A DNA stretch of 64,000 bases. It comes from Clitopilus passeckerianus. Lineage: Eukaryota > Basidiomycota > Agaricomycetes > Agaricales > Entolomataceae. The position numbers and the translations under genes were made by a program. Below are positions 33,131-43,551 of this stretch, one piece after another. Every line of letters starts with the position of its first letter. The stretch's first letter is position 1. The stretch is from the NCBI GenBank assembly GCA_944990035.1, contig CALYLX010000067.1, forward strand, positions 62,001 through 126,000. Reading direction: 5' to 3'. The notes beneath the pieces are model-generated. The model ran no database searches. It saw only the letters and a list, made by a program, of their open reading frames with translations, and was not told the origin of the DNA.

Positions 33131-35182
33131 ATGGGTCCCGACGTTATTCCGTATCAGCAAGTCTACTGTACTTGCTTTAACTGCCGGTAAGTTGCCGACT
33201 CGCTCCCCTGTCACATACCTCTCACCAAGTATTCATCACAGGCGCAGAAGGATTGTAAGACAAGCGCTGTATCTTACCCATATGCCTCATACAAACCCAG
33301 TATTTCAGAGATGTGACGGCGTCCAGCCGATGTGCACTAATTGTTCCCGAGGAGGAACGCAGTTCGAAGACTGCGAATACCCAAGCAGTAGCCGGCCATC
33401 CCAGGTTTCGATCCTAGAAGACCGGATTGCTACCGTTAGGGATAGGATACGTGTGCTTGAAGATCCGAATCAGGCTGAGCACATAGCGCTTCATCACCCA
33501 TACGTCGAACCAAATCCTCTCGAAGAGCAACTTGCCTTGGAAGTTGGTGCGTATCGTATACTTCGATTTCGGCTATGTAACTAATCCTTTGACAGGAGAA
33601 GTTCACAATTCGGCTCCTAGCTCTTATTCTCCATCCCCACCTCCATCTATCTCTATATCTAAGGACGAGTGGGATATCTAGTAAGTCACCTCCATACGTT
33701 GAGCACCTACGATACGATAATCCTTCTCTAGTTTTTGCGCGTTCTCAGCCAACTCACACAACTTCGGCTTCTTCATCAACCCCGAACGGCTTTGGCAGAA
33801 AAGCCTGCTTGATGAACTCTCTGACGACAATGCCAATATCTCTGTCGCTTTGAACGAGGTCGTCAACCTGTGGAACACCCGTCTCTCAGCGCCTGACCCA
33901 GTGAACGAGTCAACTCTTCTTCAGAACGTATTGGATAACCTATCCAGCGACACTGCTGGACGCGATAGCGTGAAAGCACTAAAAGGCATTCAGGCAGAAG
34001 TCCTCGTCGGCTACTACTTCCTCTACGATGGCAAGGTATTGCAGGCCGCCCATCACGCCGATGCAGCATTCTCGCTTGCCCTTGCGTCAGGGTTTCACCA
34101 GGTTCGAGTCCCGCCCTCCGTAGGCCAAAATCGCCAAGGTCTTACTACCAGCCCGATGCAAGAATTAAAGGAACGAATTGGGGGATTCTGGGAAGCAGTC
34201 GCCCTTAATAGCCACTGCGCTATGTTCCTAGGATTGCAAGCTCCCATCCATAGAGTTCAGCTCGCCGACATCAGCACACCTTGGCCATCCAATCAAGATC
34301 ACCCGGTCACTTCCGTAAGCCTACTCTCTTTCTCGGATACGAGCCTTACTAATTCATTCTTACAGCATGGCATTGTCGCTGAGCGGCCGTTACAAGCATT
34401 TCTCCAAGGCGCTAGCGTATCGGGCTTTTCGGTAACTGCACTATATATGAAGACCGTCATCTTACTAGAGCGAGTGGTGACATCACATAAAGATAGTGGT
34501 ACGCGTACTCTATTCCATGTTGTGTCCTAGAAGTTTTCTAAACATGCACAGGTGGCGAAAACACTTTACCATGGCCGGAGGTTCTTCAACTCGAAGGACT
34601 TCTTGAAGCACTCAAGGGCGACCTTCTCCTCATTGAGGCATCCCCCGAATACGGCAGCCCAGCTTGGTTGAATCACAAAAAGACGATCACGGAGCTACTA
34701 ATACATGCAACCATGATTCGTCTTCACCTACCCTACCTTGAAAATGACGAGCAATGCCGAGGAAAATGCCTTGAAGCTGCGAACGCAATTGGTCAGGCCG
34801 TGGCGTCTGTGGCAGATGGAGACCGACCTCGGCACGTCGAACCCACCCTCGGAGTACGTCGTTTCTTTGATGATACAATATGCCACTGACTCTAGTATGG
34901 TCGGCGCAGGTTATTTGGTCTTCCGCATGTCAAGTTATTGCGTGTGAGTTGATCGCTGGTCGGCGGGTGAACGGGCAATTTACGGCCAGCGTCTCCTCGC
35001 TGAGTGCGATATCCGACTTGTGGGGCGAGCTTTCTGCGAGCAGTGGACTCCTTCGTAAGCGAACGTCTAACGTCGTAATTTCACAGGATGCTTACCTCTG
35101 TATTCCAGTAAAACACCTCACGAAGTGCGAGGAAACGTTGGGCATCAAGATTAAAGAAGTTCTCGCAATGGCTAACGCGTAA
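33131..35182 (+). CDS. Zn2Cys6 regulator, possible form started from an ATG inside the transposon end
   Basis: An ATG at 33131-33133, in the strong context GACGCCATGG, lies in the last 38 bases of the transposon. It is in frame with the zinc cluster: MGPDVIPYQQVYCT, then CFNCR and the exon series described for the parent gene. All six zinc-binding cysteines are downstream of the insertion, so the DNA-binding domain would be complete and only the original N-terminus is lost. Whether a transcript starts upstream of 33131 is not known. The splice sites used afterwards are those of the parent gene. Confidence 0.45.
33183..33300 (+). other. short introns splitting the zinc cluster
   Basis: Introns 33187-33241 (GTAAGT...CACAG) and 33255-33308 (GTAAGA...TTCAG) leave a 13-nt exon between them, 33242-33254. 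Its codons complete the RRRRI stretch. The tiny exon explains why no single frame shows the full Zn2Cys6 motif. Confidence 0.7.
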
Positions 35183-35415
35183 GTCTCCCAAAAACGTTTG
35201 TCACGAACCACCACCCTGAACATATCACGCAGGTGCGTCTAGTAACAGCGTTCCCCGTATGGGACGATGCATTGGTAACTGATATCGCGTTAGTACAGGT
35301 TGGTTTGGGATCTGAGTAGAGGTCGTAGAATATGTTACGTATAGATGCGAATGAATATAGATAGTCATACCGAAGAAATTGAGTGGTATCGTGTGAGGAA
35401 TGAATCAATATGTAC

Positions 35416-35465
35416 CTTACAAGTTTCACTGGGTAGGCGGTATACTACCCAGTGAAACTTGTAAG
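35416..35465. repeat. perfect 21-bp inverted repeat with 8-nt loop
   Basis: The left arm 35416-35436 is the exact complement of the right arm 35445-35465, around loop GCGGTATA. It lies 234 bp after the stop of the Zn2Cys6 gene and just before the 3' end of the minus-strand gene at 35509. It has no TA flanks and no coding, so it could be a tiny foldback element or a structured 3' region. Confidence 0.85.
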
Positions 35466-35508
35466 ATAGTATTTAGATAGTATATGTGTGTAATCCACCA
35501 CACTGTCT

Positions 35509-36418
35509 CTACAACTGCATGGGGAAGTTGTCGGTATCAAGTCCTACAAGGGAGCAAGAGCAGTTCTTATCAGCGCAAGCGTCTAATCCAGGCAAAGGAA
35601 CGGATGGGAAACGCTGAGACGTAGGAATAATGATAAGCGGCGAAAGGAAAGGGGAAATGCCAGTAAAGGGAGAGAAATGACCACGAGGATCGGCGTCGAC
35701 TTGTGGAAGTGGCTGCAGAAACAAGTCTCCAGCTGTGTTGGGAGGTAGGGCAATGGGCGCGATGTGAGGACTGTTGGGAATGGCCACTTCAATAGGCGAT
35801 GAGTACGTCCGCTGTTGGGCGTCTACGCCGTCGTTTAGGCGCCGGTCATGATTAATCATATATGAACTCACTCGGGACGTCTTCGAATTGGATTAGGTCA
35901 AAAATCGTGTCTTCTTCACCCGTAATCGGTGAAAGAACACCACCATCTCCCCCACCATAATCAAATTTGGATGTTATGTTCGTGTTGAGTACCAGTCCCA
36001 GCCGTGGCACTGTCAGCATCGGGTTAGTCGACGGTCTGCGTACTAGGTGACTACCTTACCAGATGCACCATCAGAAATATACCTCTTGGATTTGTCGTTG
36101 CGAGGAGAACCATGGAATGAGTCTTTATTTGAAGGTATGACGCTTTCTGGCGTGCGGCGAGCTTCGCCACAATTGAGTGGATCGGCGAGTTTGACACTTT
36201 CAATCATGTCCAGGATGTTCTTCAAGAACTAAAAGCGCTTTAGTAAGGTGTCACAAGCGTAGATATCCCCTTCTTACTGGACTGGAAGGGTTGCTGTTGC
36301 TGGAAAGGCTCTTGCCACACTCGTGTGGCGTAGCACTCGGCGACTTTGCACGAGAGACCAAACCAACGGGCGCCGCCTGGGCGAACTCGCTGTTCAAGCT
36401 TTCTTTCGTATCCATCAT
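35509..36418 (-). CDS. unrecognised protein, 253 aa, four exons
   Basis: Exons 36418-36278, 36228-36060, 36009-35872 and 35822-35509 give 762 nt with stop and consistent phase. All introns are about 50 nt with GTAAG or GTGAG donors. The protein begins MMDTKESLNSEFAQAAPVGL. It has a Ser/Pro-rich first third, an acidic stretch (GEEDTIFDLIQFEDVP) that resembles an activation-type patch, a Pro/Ile/Leu-rich region and a Cys-containing end (DACADKNCSCSLVGLD). I do not recognise a domain. The consistent splicing and matching frames argue that it is real. It is convergent with the Zn2Cys6 gene. Confidence 0.6.
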
Positions 36419-37138
36419 CACCCCAGCCTAGTTAGCTCGAGAGATAGCAGCGAGGGAGAGGACCTGACTCGAATTGGTCGCGCGGATGGGGGACCGGGAA
36501 AGGGAAGGGAGGAAGATTGATCAACGCACAAAACGGGTTGATATCATAGGCCCGGCAATATCGCCGTGGCTGTCATTGCACACCTATCATGTGTGCCATA
36601 TCCTGTCACCTGGCATTGTGGGGAACACGCGTCAAAGGCGTGTTGATGGCAGAACCAGCACTAGGCGCTGGCTGACGGAGCAAACAGGGAATGGCGGCGT
36701 CTCGGGCGCCCACACGATCACGACGGGGTCCCTGGAAGCTACGAGTGACCAGCAAAGCGGAAGGCGAAGGTTCATTGTGAGCCCGGTACGAGACCAACAC
36801 GGGTAGAGCAATGAATGAGCGAGATAGATTGCACGAGACCCCAGTGCCAATCCAGTATCATTGACGCCTCACACTTCAATATTCGGGATACGTCGACCTT
36901 CTCGTTGATGAGGATTCTATAAGCATTTAATTCTCCAGAAGATGCCGTTTGAGATAATCGTTTAACAAGAGTGCGTCACATTGATTCGGAATATTCCAGG
37001 ATTGCATCGAAAACGAATATTTATTGACCGTTTCGTAGCATTAAAAGGGTATGCGAATGAATAGGCTACTCAAGAAATTGTGGTATACATTGTCCATTGA
37101 CCAAATGCCTCGACGACGAGTCAATGTGTTTGATGTCT
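36419..37138. other. intergenic, no gene recognised
   Basis: Overlapping short frames at 36474-36850 on both strands show no motif. Confidence 0.35.
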
Positions 37139-37666
37139 TCATTGGGTCCACTCGGCAGCCATAGACCTGTACGTCTCCGTCCCATCCTCGACGATAACCT
37201 CTACACTTTCAAGCGGCCCATCAATCGGGTTGTTTACGAACCAATTCTCAAGTTCATCCATAGAGTCGAGTTCATCTGTCACCCCGACAAACACGGGATC
37301 TGCTGCGAGTTGCAACTGACCGGGAATGGGCTCTCGAAGCCAGGAGTTCATGTCCAGCTCGGGCATATCCTCTTGGAGGCAGTCTTCTCCTCCATTGATA
37401 GGAGCCCCAGGAAGGAATGGGTGACACCTCGGGTTGGGGGGGAAGAACATTGGGTGTCTACGGACAGTTCGGTTGGGGGGTCCACGTTGTGCAGCTTGGG
37501 GTTGACCGTCGGCGGTAGGGGCTGACTCGGAAGCGTTGGCCGTGTCGGCGGTGTCGACAGCTGTTACGCCGTCTGCGGACTGAGAATTGGCGGGGGATTC
37601 AGCAGCTGGCTGAGGGTTCTCAACGGTGGATTCAGCGGCTGGCTGTGGGGTTTCGACGGGATTCAT
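37139..37666 (-). CDS. unrecognised Ala/Glu/Pro-rich protein, 175 aa
   Basis: Single-exon frame from ATG 37666 to a stop at 37139. The N-terminal third repeats a PQPAAES unit (ETPQPAAESTVENPQPAAES) and is rich in Ala, Ser and Thr. The middle is basic (NRTVRRHPMFFPPNPR). The C-terminal half is acidic (DELDSMDELENWF, VEVIVEDGTE). No signal peptide or membrane segment is visible. Low-complexity composition on one strand could inflate an open frame, but the C-terminal half has normal protein composition. No function assigned. Confidence 0.5.
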   Translation of the reverse strand: MNPVETPQPAAESTVENPQPAAESPANSQSADGVTAVDTADTANASESAPTADGQPQAAQRGPPNRTVRRHPMFFPPNPRCHPFLPGAPINGGEDCLQEDMPELDMNSWLREPIPGQLQLAADPVFVGVTDELDSMDELENWFVNNPIDGPLESVEVIVEDGTETYRSMAAEWTQ

Positions 37667-38506
37667 CTTGAAAGGAAGGAGTGTTTTTGGGAATAAAGAC
37701 GCCGTTCAGTCTCTGTTACGGTCAACAGGGATGAGGAAGGTAATAAAGCTGAGCTGGTTGAGAACAGTGGTGAGGGTACTGGAGGTGGCTAGGTAATGTT
37801 CCCAGTGAGGGAATGAAAACGAGAATCGACCGCCGCCTTTATACACAATTCCCGGTGGCCCAATCGTAGCCCCAACAGCGCCAAATTGATGGCAGGCCAA
37901 AGCACTGACGGTGTCACGACAATAGTGCACAAATCCATCGTCAAAGCAGGTATTTCAAGCGAGATAAGAGAGCTTTGTAAGGGACCATGGACCAAGCAGA
38001 ATTCCGACGTGTGGATGCGTCAAAGTGGATGGGCCTTGGGCATAGACCGTCCGGAGGTCAATGGCTCCACTGATGTGGCAGACTCGGGAACTTTGTTCAG
38101 CGCATTAGCATTGGTCACCATATTGAGCGCCACAACCGTATAATGGGCTCGCCTCCAAAGAAGGAACTGATCATTTCCATGCCACAATGCTTTCAGCTGC
38201 AAAGTAACGAAAAAACCTCCAAGCTCGCTAGCTTTGATCATGGTGATGCATTGACACAGATGCCGCTGACGTGACTTCGGCACTGGCTACCCATCCGGGT
38301 TTCCCCTTTTGATTCTATTTAATTTGAATGCTTCTCTTCGAACTTCGTGTACTATATGATGGGACTCTTCCTGTTATGCATGCATGCAGCTGATCCCCAG
38401 GATTCTTTGCTGATATCATCGATAACGCCTGATAACATTGCTCCTGGACGCATTAACCCAAAAGCCATTCACTTGACAATTTTTTATTCCATTCCTCGTT
38501 TCTTGA
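37667..38506. other. intergenic, no gene recognised
   Basis: Open frames here (37706-38143) are short and without motifs. The 5' part of kinase-like copy B may extend into the last bases. Confidence 0.35.
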
Positions 38507-39517
38507 GCCACGATCCGGACGTCCGAGTCTTATCACAATACCCACCAGCACAAGGCGCTTAACGCACACTATAACGAATACATCCCTGTTTATCGAATAC
38601 CCGACCCAGACTTCCGTCGTGACTATAGTCGTATTCTAGAGGACGAAAAAGAGGCAGCCAGCAACCGAAAACGACTCGATGTCTTCCCCGTCTACAAGCT
38701 TCTGGGACCTCAAGAACACCGTATAAAAGAGGGTTCTCTGGGGGTTGCTTGGCCTAGATCCATTCCCGTCAAACGGGAAGGTGATGGTACAACGAAAGTG
38801 AGGCCTTTGAAATAGTTTTAGAATAATTGCCCTCATCCGAATGTAATCAGCCATATACCGGACCCCTTACTCTTGATGACTTTCCTGCGCCTTTTCCAAC
38901 GGTTCCGTTCAGCTACCAGGCCAGGCGCCTTCAGGCTTTTATCCCGATCCATGCACTTCCTTCTACGATCACCGTCCATGATCCGTGGAACGTGCTGGCC
39001 ATGTCCTCGTCGAATGTCTACGGGGAACCCGACCCGCGCGTATATGAGAAGAACTGGCTGCATTTTGATGACAAGGTTCACAAATACCGGCTTAAACTTT
39101 TTGAAGAGAAGTCAAACGAGCTTCGGAACCGATGCAATATTGTAGACGACGCCCTGGACAAGGAAGCCAGACGCCTGGTGGAAGCTTTCTCGAACTTTGG
39201 AGAGAAGGACGTGTTTACCGTACGATGGGCAGGGGAGAACGGGTTAGATGCACAATTCCGCTTGAATGGAGCATACATCTCTCCCAAATTTCGCTTCGTC
39301 CCACCTGATACGACGATCTTCGACTCCGATGCCCCAGTCGGAACTTCTACGACGGCCACTATTGAACCACCTTCAATTGTTACTTCTCGCTGTCGCCATC
39401 CACCCAAAGATGGAATGCAGAGTAATCTGAGCAAGATTCACGCGCTCGGTGAAGAGACCCACCTTTACTTTACGCCCTCGCAACCTGCCGGGTCCGGACA
39501 TCACAGTAAAGCCTATA

Positions 39518-42246
39518 CAGTAGACTTGCTGATACGGAATAACGTCGGGACCCATGGCGTCCCAATGCGATATCAGGTTTATGCATTAGAGATAAATGTG
39601 ACATGTGACCGTAGCAATTAGTAAGCGCTACTTTAGGAGGCGAAGAATTTGTCGATGGTTTGCTGCTTCGCGGTCTTCACATGCTCACGACGAACACAGA
39701 CACGGAAACGTCGCAGATGGCGAGCAAGTTCAAGACCCTCAGCATCCTCTCCATACTCCATACTTAACCCCTCCATCTCGCGGCAGAGGTCCAGAACATC
39801 GGTCGTAGACCTGTGAGGCCGCCCTTCCTCCTCGTCCTCCTCATCTGACTCGATTTCTACAATCTCCCCTTGCTTAACAGCCTGCAAATACCGCGCTGCC
39901 GCAACTATCTCACCATCTCCACCCTCGAAAGCATAAGGGGACTTGCCAATCTCGGTTTCCTCAACAGGATCCAGGATCTCTTCAAGGGATAGGTCAGGTC
40001 CAAAGACTCGCCTCCGCCTCTTCAGCTCGGCCACCGACTGAAGAAGGTCACCTTCAACCTGTATAAGAGATGCAGGAGGACCTTTTGGTACTGCGGGGGA
40101 AGTGGCGTTGGTGGGTATACAGGCAGGAGAATGGGTAGGGATAGGAGCCTGGATAGCAATGGCATGTGAACCGTGAGCCGCCTTCAGAGTTTCCACAGCT
40201 GCGACAGCCTCAAGAACATTCCCTTCAGCATTCAGAACAGCATTCATGGCTGGGCGCCAGTCGCTATCGCGATAACCTTGGCCGAAGATGGATTGGAGCA
40301 TGTTCTCCACTTGGGGCAGAGTCAAATCTGTCGAGATGAACTCATCGATGACAGCCCATGCTTGGGACTCCATCGAGGATACAGCAGGGGTAGTGGAGGG
40401 AGGGCGATGGGCAAGCGGGTGCTGGAAGGAGGAGTGGGATGTGCTGGGAGAATTCCGGTGTGTTCCCAGCAATGTGCAATGCTTTCGAACTGACCATCTT
40501 CCAGGCTTCCTGCACCATCAACATCGCCTCAAGAAGGTTAATCTTGTAGATGTCAACTTCCCCAGCTTCATCAAGACCAATGGCGCGAATACAGAAGCTT
40601 CGGCGGTAGTGGGCCTTGATGCAGCGGATGATACCTGCATCACATGGTTGCACCATGGACGTGAGGTTAGGCTCGAAGAACTGGACAAGGATATTGCGGG
40701 GCTCATAGGATACGTAATGACCAGAGAAGTTATCGAGCCACAGGACTACGTAGCGCTTCTGTCGAATCATCTCCATGTCCATATGTTTTAACCACCTGTA
40801 TCGAACTTATTAGAAGTGAACAATGAACGAACCAGAATTACTCACTCTTCAAAGAGGTCTCTGTTCATCCAAGCTTTCTTATTGTTACGGTAGTAGAAGC
40901 CATAATCACCTGGTGTCTTCTTGTTGAAGCATCGAGGCTTCGCATATTTGCCAATGTAGATTAGTGGGAACTTCTCGCTGCCGTCGGCGTTGCAGCAAAC
41001 ACCGAGTGTGATGCGAAACTTGTCCTTCTTCTTGCCGCTCATCTGCTTGGTGGCCAGTCCACGGTCCGGAGGAGCACTGGAACAACATTGGTCAGTTAGA
41101 AAGACTTTGCGGCAATCGCACAGAATACTCACAATGGAAATAGACTCGTCTCGTCAAAATTAATCATGTCCTTCTTCTGAAACCCTGCCAGGATTCCCGC
41201 AACACGAATTTTCTCAATCGCAACAGCCTCCAGGTCAACGGATCCTGCCTCTCCATGTGCTCTCCACTCCTTCAGACCATACGCCTTACAGAACGAAGGC
41301 ACCCACGCTCCTCCCGAAAGCCTCTCCTCCTTCGGCACGTTCATCCTCTCTTCGAAGATCACTCGCTTAGCAGCAAGCATCGGTCCGTTCACAACCTCTC
41401 GCTTCTCCTCCATATGCCGGACCCATAACACCAGCGCTTCCTCCACATCAGGACGGACGACGGCACGCAGGCGCTTCAATGACAGCGCGTTGGAAGTGTG
41501 GGTGATGCGTCCTTCCACCTCTGGACGCTGTTGCAGTTTCCGAGACAGAGCAGATTGAGTGAAGGTGAGAACACCATCTGCTCGAGTTGCGAAGTGTTTG
41601 ACGACCTGAAGCTGGGAATCGGAAGGATGTTTATCGACGTAATCAAAGACGAGCAACCAGTCTCCAAGAGTGAGGTTATTGCGATGATTCGTCTGCAGAG
41701 GCTTAGCAGACGTCTTGGCATCGGAGGCCTTTTTGCGGGGAGCATAGACCTTGGGACGAGAGAACGGCTTGGTGGGCTTGGAGGCAACCTTACGCTTGGT
41801 AAGAACCATTCTGACGACGGTATCTGTTCTTCGCTCAAAACGTAGCCCGCTTTTATGCATTCTCTTCTATGGCTGCCTCCCTACGGTTCTCGGAACGGAA
41901 ATTTGTATTTTGCAGTGAATTACCAATGCATATTCTCTTTACACGGCCCCAAAACCATTCGAAGCGAAAAGTACAGCTTAAAAGTGGTGCTGAAATATTC
42001 TTTTGGGGCAAATTCAGGACTCAGGCCTCAACATTTGTTATTACAATGCAAATAAAGGTTGAAGATATGTCAGAAATTCGGTTCCCACTGCTCTCAAAGG
42101 GCATCTCATACTGCATATCGGTCAGTCATGGCCGATGAATTATGCGGTATGCGACACTTAGCGCGTCCCGAGTTGGGGATTGCGCTCGTCCAATGCGTTA
42201 TCAAGATTATGCGATAACGGGCTATGCATTATCACGAAATCTACTG
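39518..42246 (-). mobile_element. pogo-like DNA transposon, copy 2 (uninterrupted, inverted relative to copy 1)
   Basis: It starts with CAGTAGACTTGCTGATA at 39518 and ends with the complement of CAGTAGATTTCGTGATA at 42246. It is flanked by TA at 39516-39517 and 42247-42248. The length is 2,729 bp, as for copy 1 without its gypsy insert. I find only one substitution and about six one-base indels between the copies. It shows the intact sequence across the gypsy insertion site (CATAGCCCG), which confirms the nesting order in copy 1. Confidence 0.93.
39633..41860 (-). pseudogene. pogo-like transposase, copy 2 (frameshifts near the C-terminal third)
   Basis: The first exon is a long clean frame 41860-41129; a second in-frame ATG at 41809 (MVLTKRKVASKP) is an alternative start. 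The second exon (41,0xx-40,842) carries APPDRGLATKQMSG to DLFEE, and the third the DDE core LWLDNFSGHYV and VQPCDAGII. Near 40,485 one C is missing relative to copy 1 (TTCG for TTCCG), which shifts the frame; a second C is missing in a CCCC run near 40,405. The C-terminal part is then open to 39633 and identical to copy 1. The N-terminal two thirds are intact here and broken in copy 1, while the C-terminal junction is better in copy 1. Confidence 0.82.
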
Positions 42247-43551
42247 TACCGTTGAATGGGAATTCCCCAAATCGACACTTTTCGGTTACAAGAGTAAAAT
42301 CAATCCGAACGGCGTCAAGTTCCCGAAGTATATTGTTTGCGAACTCTGCATCAAGGAGGATATCCAGAAGCAGGTGGCGGAGATGGACGAGATGAGCGAA
42401 GATTGGAGAGATAAGAGGGGCGTTTTGAAGAGGGTGACGGTGGGCTTGAAGGACGGACAAGGTCAAGATAATGGTGATGCACCTAGAAAACCCTCGCCTA
42501 CGGAAACGCCTAACCCGGAATCAGCTCCGAAGACAGACGCACCCTGTGTTCTGGATCCTTCAGTTCGTCATCTGCAACCCTCTGACTCTCGATACGAGTA
42601 CGAGTACGAGTACATTGGTCCGCTCCGACCTATCCTCTCCGCTGTTCCCTTCCGAAACACCCTACACCCAAGTTGTTCCCACTGGGCACCATCCACCATC
42701 ATGCGTCAAATCCTTGCCCTCAAGAAAGCATGTAAAACGCATACCCACTCTAGTCCTACTTCGACGTCCAAAGTTAGCGTCCTAGCGAAGCTTGCACATC
42801 CCAGTGGGCATCATCATTCGGAATGCCATCATGAATATTCGGAGGTGAAGTACCGGTCTTGTTCGGACTACGAAGAGCATTTGAAGAATGAGGCCAGGTG
42901 CCACGAGAGGTTCCCGCAGAAGATGTATGAACATTATGACGTCGTTGAGGAGAACGCGGGCCAGCTGGTAGGAACCGGGGACATACGAGTCGGAGCGATC
43001 GTTCCACGATTCTACGGGTACTACAGGCACGACGAAGAATGCCGATGCGGAATAGAGCTAGGGAAGGGCAAGAAGAGTGTTACAGGAAGCAAGACGGCGA
43101 AGAAGGATAAGGGATACTTCAGCGATATTCTGCTCATGAAACATTGCGGTGAGGGGCTTACAAATGAGATGAATTTGTCTTCGAAGTCTAGGTATGGTTT
43201 TCCTCGTCCCTCATCTATGTATCTCACACGTCATATTGCAGGGATAAGATCCAAACCCTTTTCGACCGCTTCCACGCCAACGGGTGGACACACGGATCTC
43301 CCGCCATCCGGAACTGTGTCATGCAGGCTGGACCCATCAACCATCCCATGTCGATTGACCATAATAATAAAGGTCCAAGGAATAGCAAAGTGAAGCCCCC
43401 GTTCAGGTTAGTGGATTTCGGGAGGTAGGTGTATCATGACGGATATGACGAAGATGAGGATGGAACAGTAAAACTGGGGAAAAGGAAATGGGCTAGGGCT
43501 TGTGAGGACGAGGATAGGATTTTGAAGAGGTCTTTTAAGTATGTAACGTGA

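Larger units (their letters stand above)
23235..33168 (+). mobile_element. pogo-like DNA transposon, copy 1 (interrupted by a gypsy element)
   Basis: The ends are CAGTAGATTTCGTGATA at 23235 and the complement of CAGTAGACTTGCTGATA ending at 33168, a 17-bp imperfect terminal inverted repeat (14 of 17 identical). The element is flanked by TA at 23233-23234 and 33169-33170. Without the retroelement and one 5-bp duplication it measures 2,729 bp, the same as copy 2. It carries a plus-strand transposase with CENP-B-like helix-turn-helix and DDE_1 domains. TA target duplication and the DDD-type catalytic core fit the pogo/Tigger branch of Tc1/mariner. Confidence 0.9.
23165..35182 (+). pseudogene. Zn2Cys6 transcription factor, split by nested transposons after codon 23
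   Basis: Exon 1 starts at ATG 23165 (MCASPNSQNDETEALRPRGR...) and is cut at 23234 by a transposon. The gene resumes at 33171 with the zinc cluster. Removing the insert and one TA copy restores the frame exactly. Downstream exons are 33171-33186, 33242-33254 and 33309-33546, then further exons from 33596 to TAA at 35180-35182. The zinc cluster is encoded across three exons: CFNCRRRRI, RCDGVQPMCTNCSRGG, then the last Cys in FEDCEYP. A short linker and coiled-coil segment follow (VSILEDRIATVRDRIRVLED), then a long helical middle region as in fungal-specific transcription factors. Apart from the insertion I see no defect, which points to a recent event. Known family: sequence-specific regulators binding CGG-type sites in the nucleus. 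Target genes are unknown. Confidence 0.85.
38507..43551 (+). pseudogene. kinase-like family, copy B, split by transposon copy 2 and with a stop after DFGR
   Basis: The first recognisable exon (open from 38507 to 38797) matches copy C (VFPVYKLLGPQE...) but has no in-frame ATG, so the start is unclear. The second exon begins at 38851 (PYTGPLTLDD) and contains TVHDPWNVLAMSS and the glycine loop AGSGHHSKAY. It is broken at 39517 by the transposon and resumes at 42249 (VEWEFPKS). Removing the insert and one TA restores the frame exactly. After it come CELCIKED, VLAKLAHPSGHH, NEARCHERF, IVPRFYGYY, DILLMKHCG, an intron near 43,192-43,241, and HGSPAIRN and LVDFGR. At 43426-43428 a TAG follows DFGR, at a codon that is Ala in A and Ser in C; the frame then continues with family-like sequence to 43551. 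The insertion and the stop make this copy a likely pseudogene. Confidence 0.8.

Noticed and set aside
33192..33584. A 130-codon gene beginning at 33192
   Set aside because: The first part of the frame runs through two introns of the zinc-cluster gene; only the segment after 33309 is coding.
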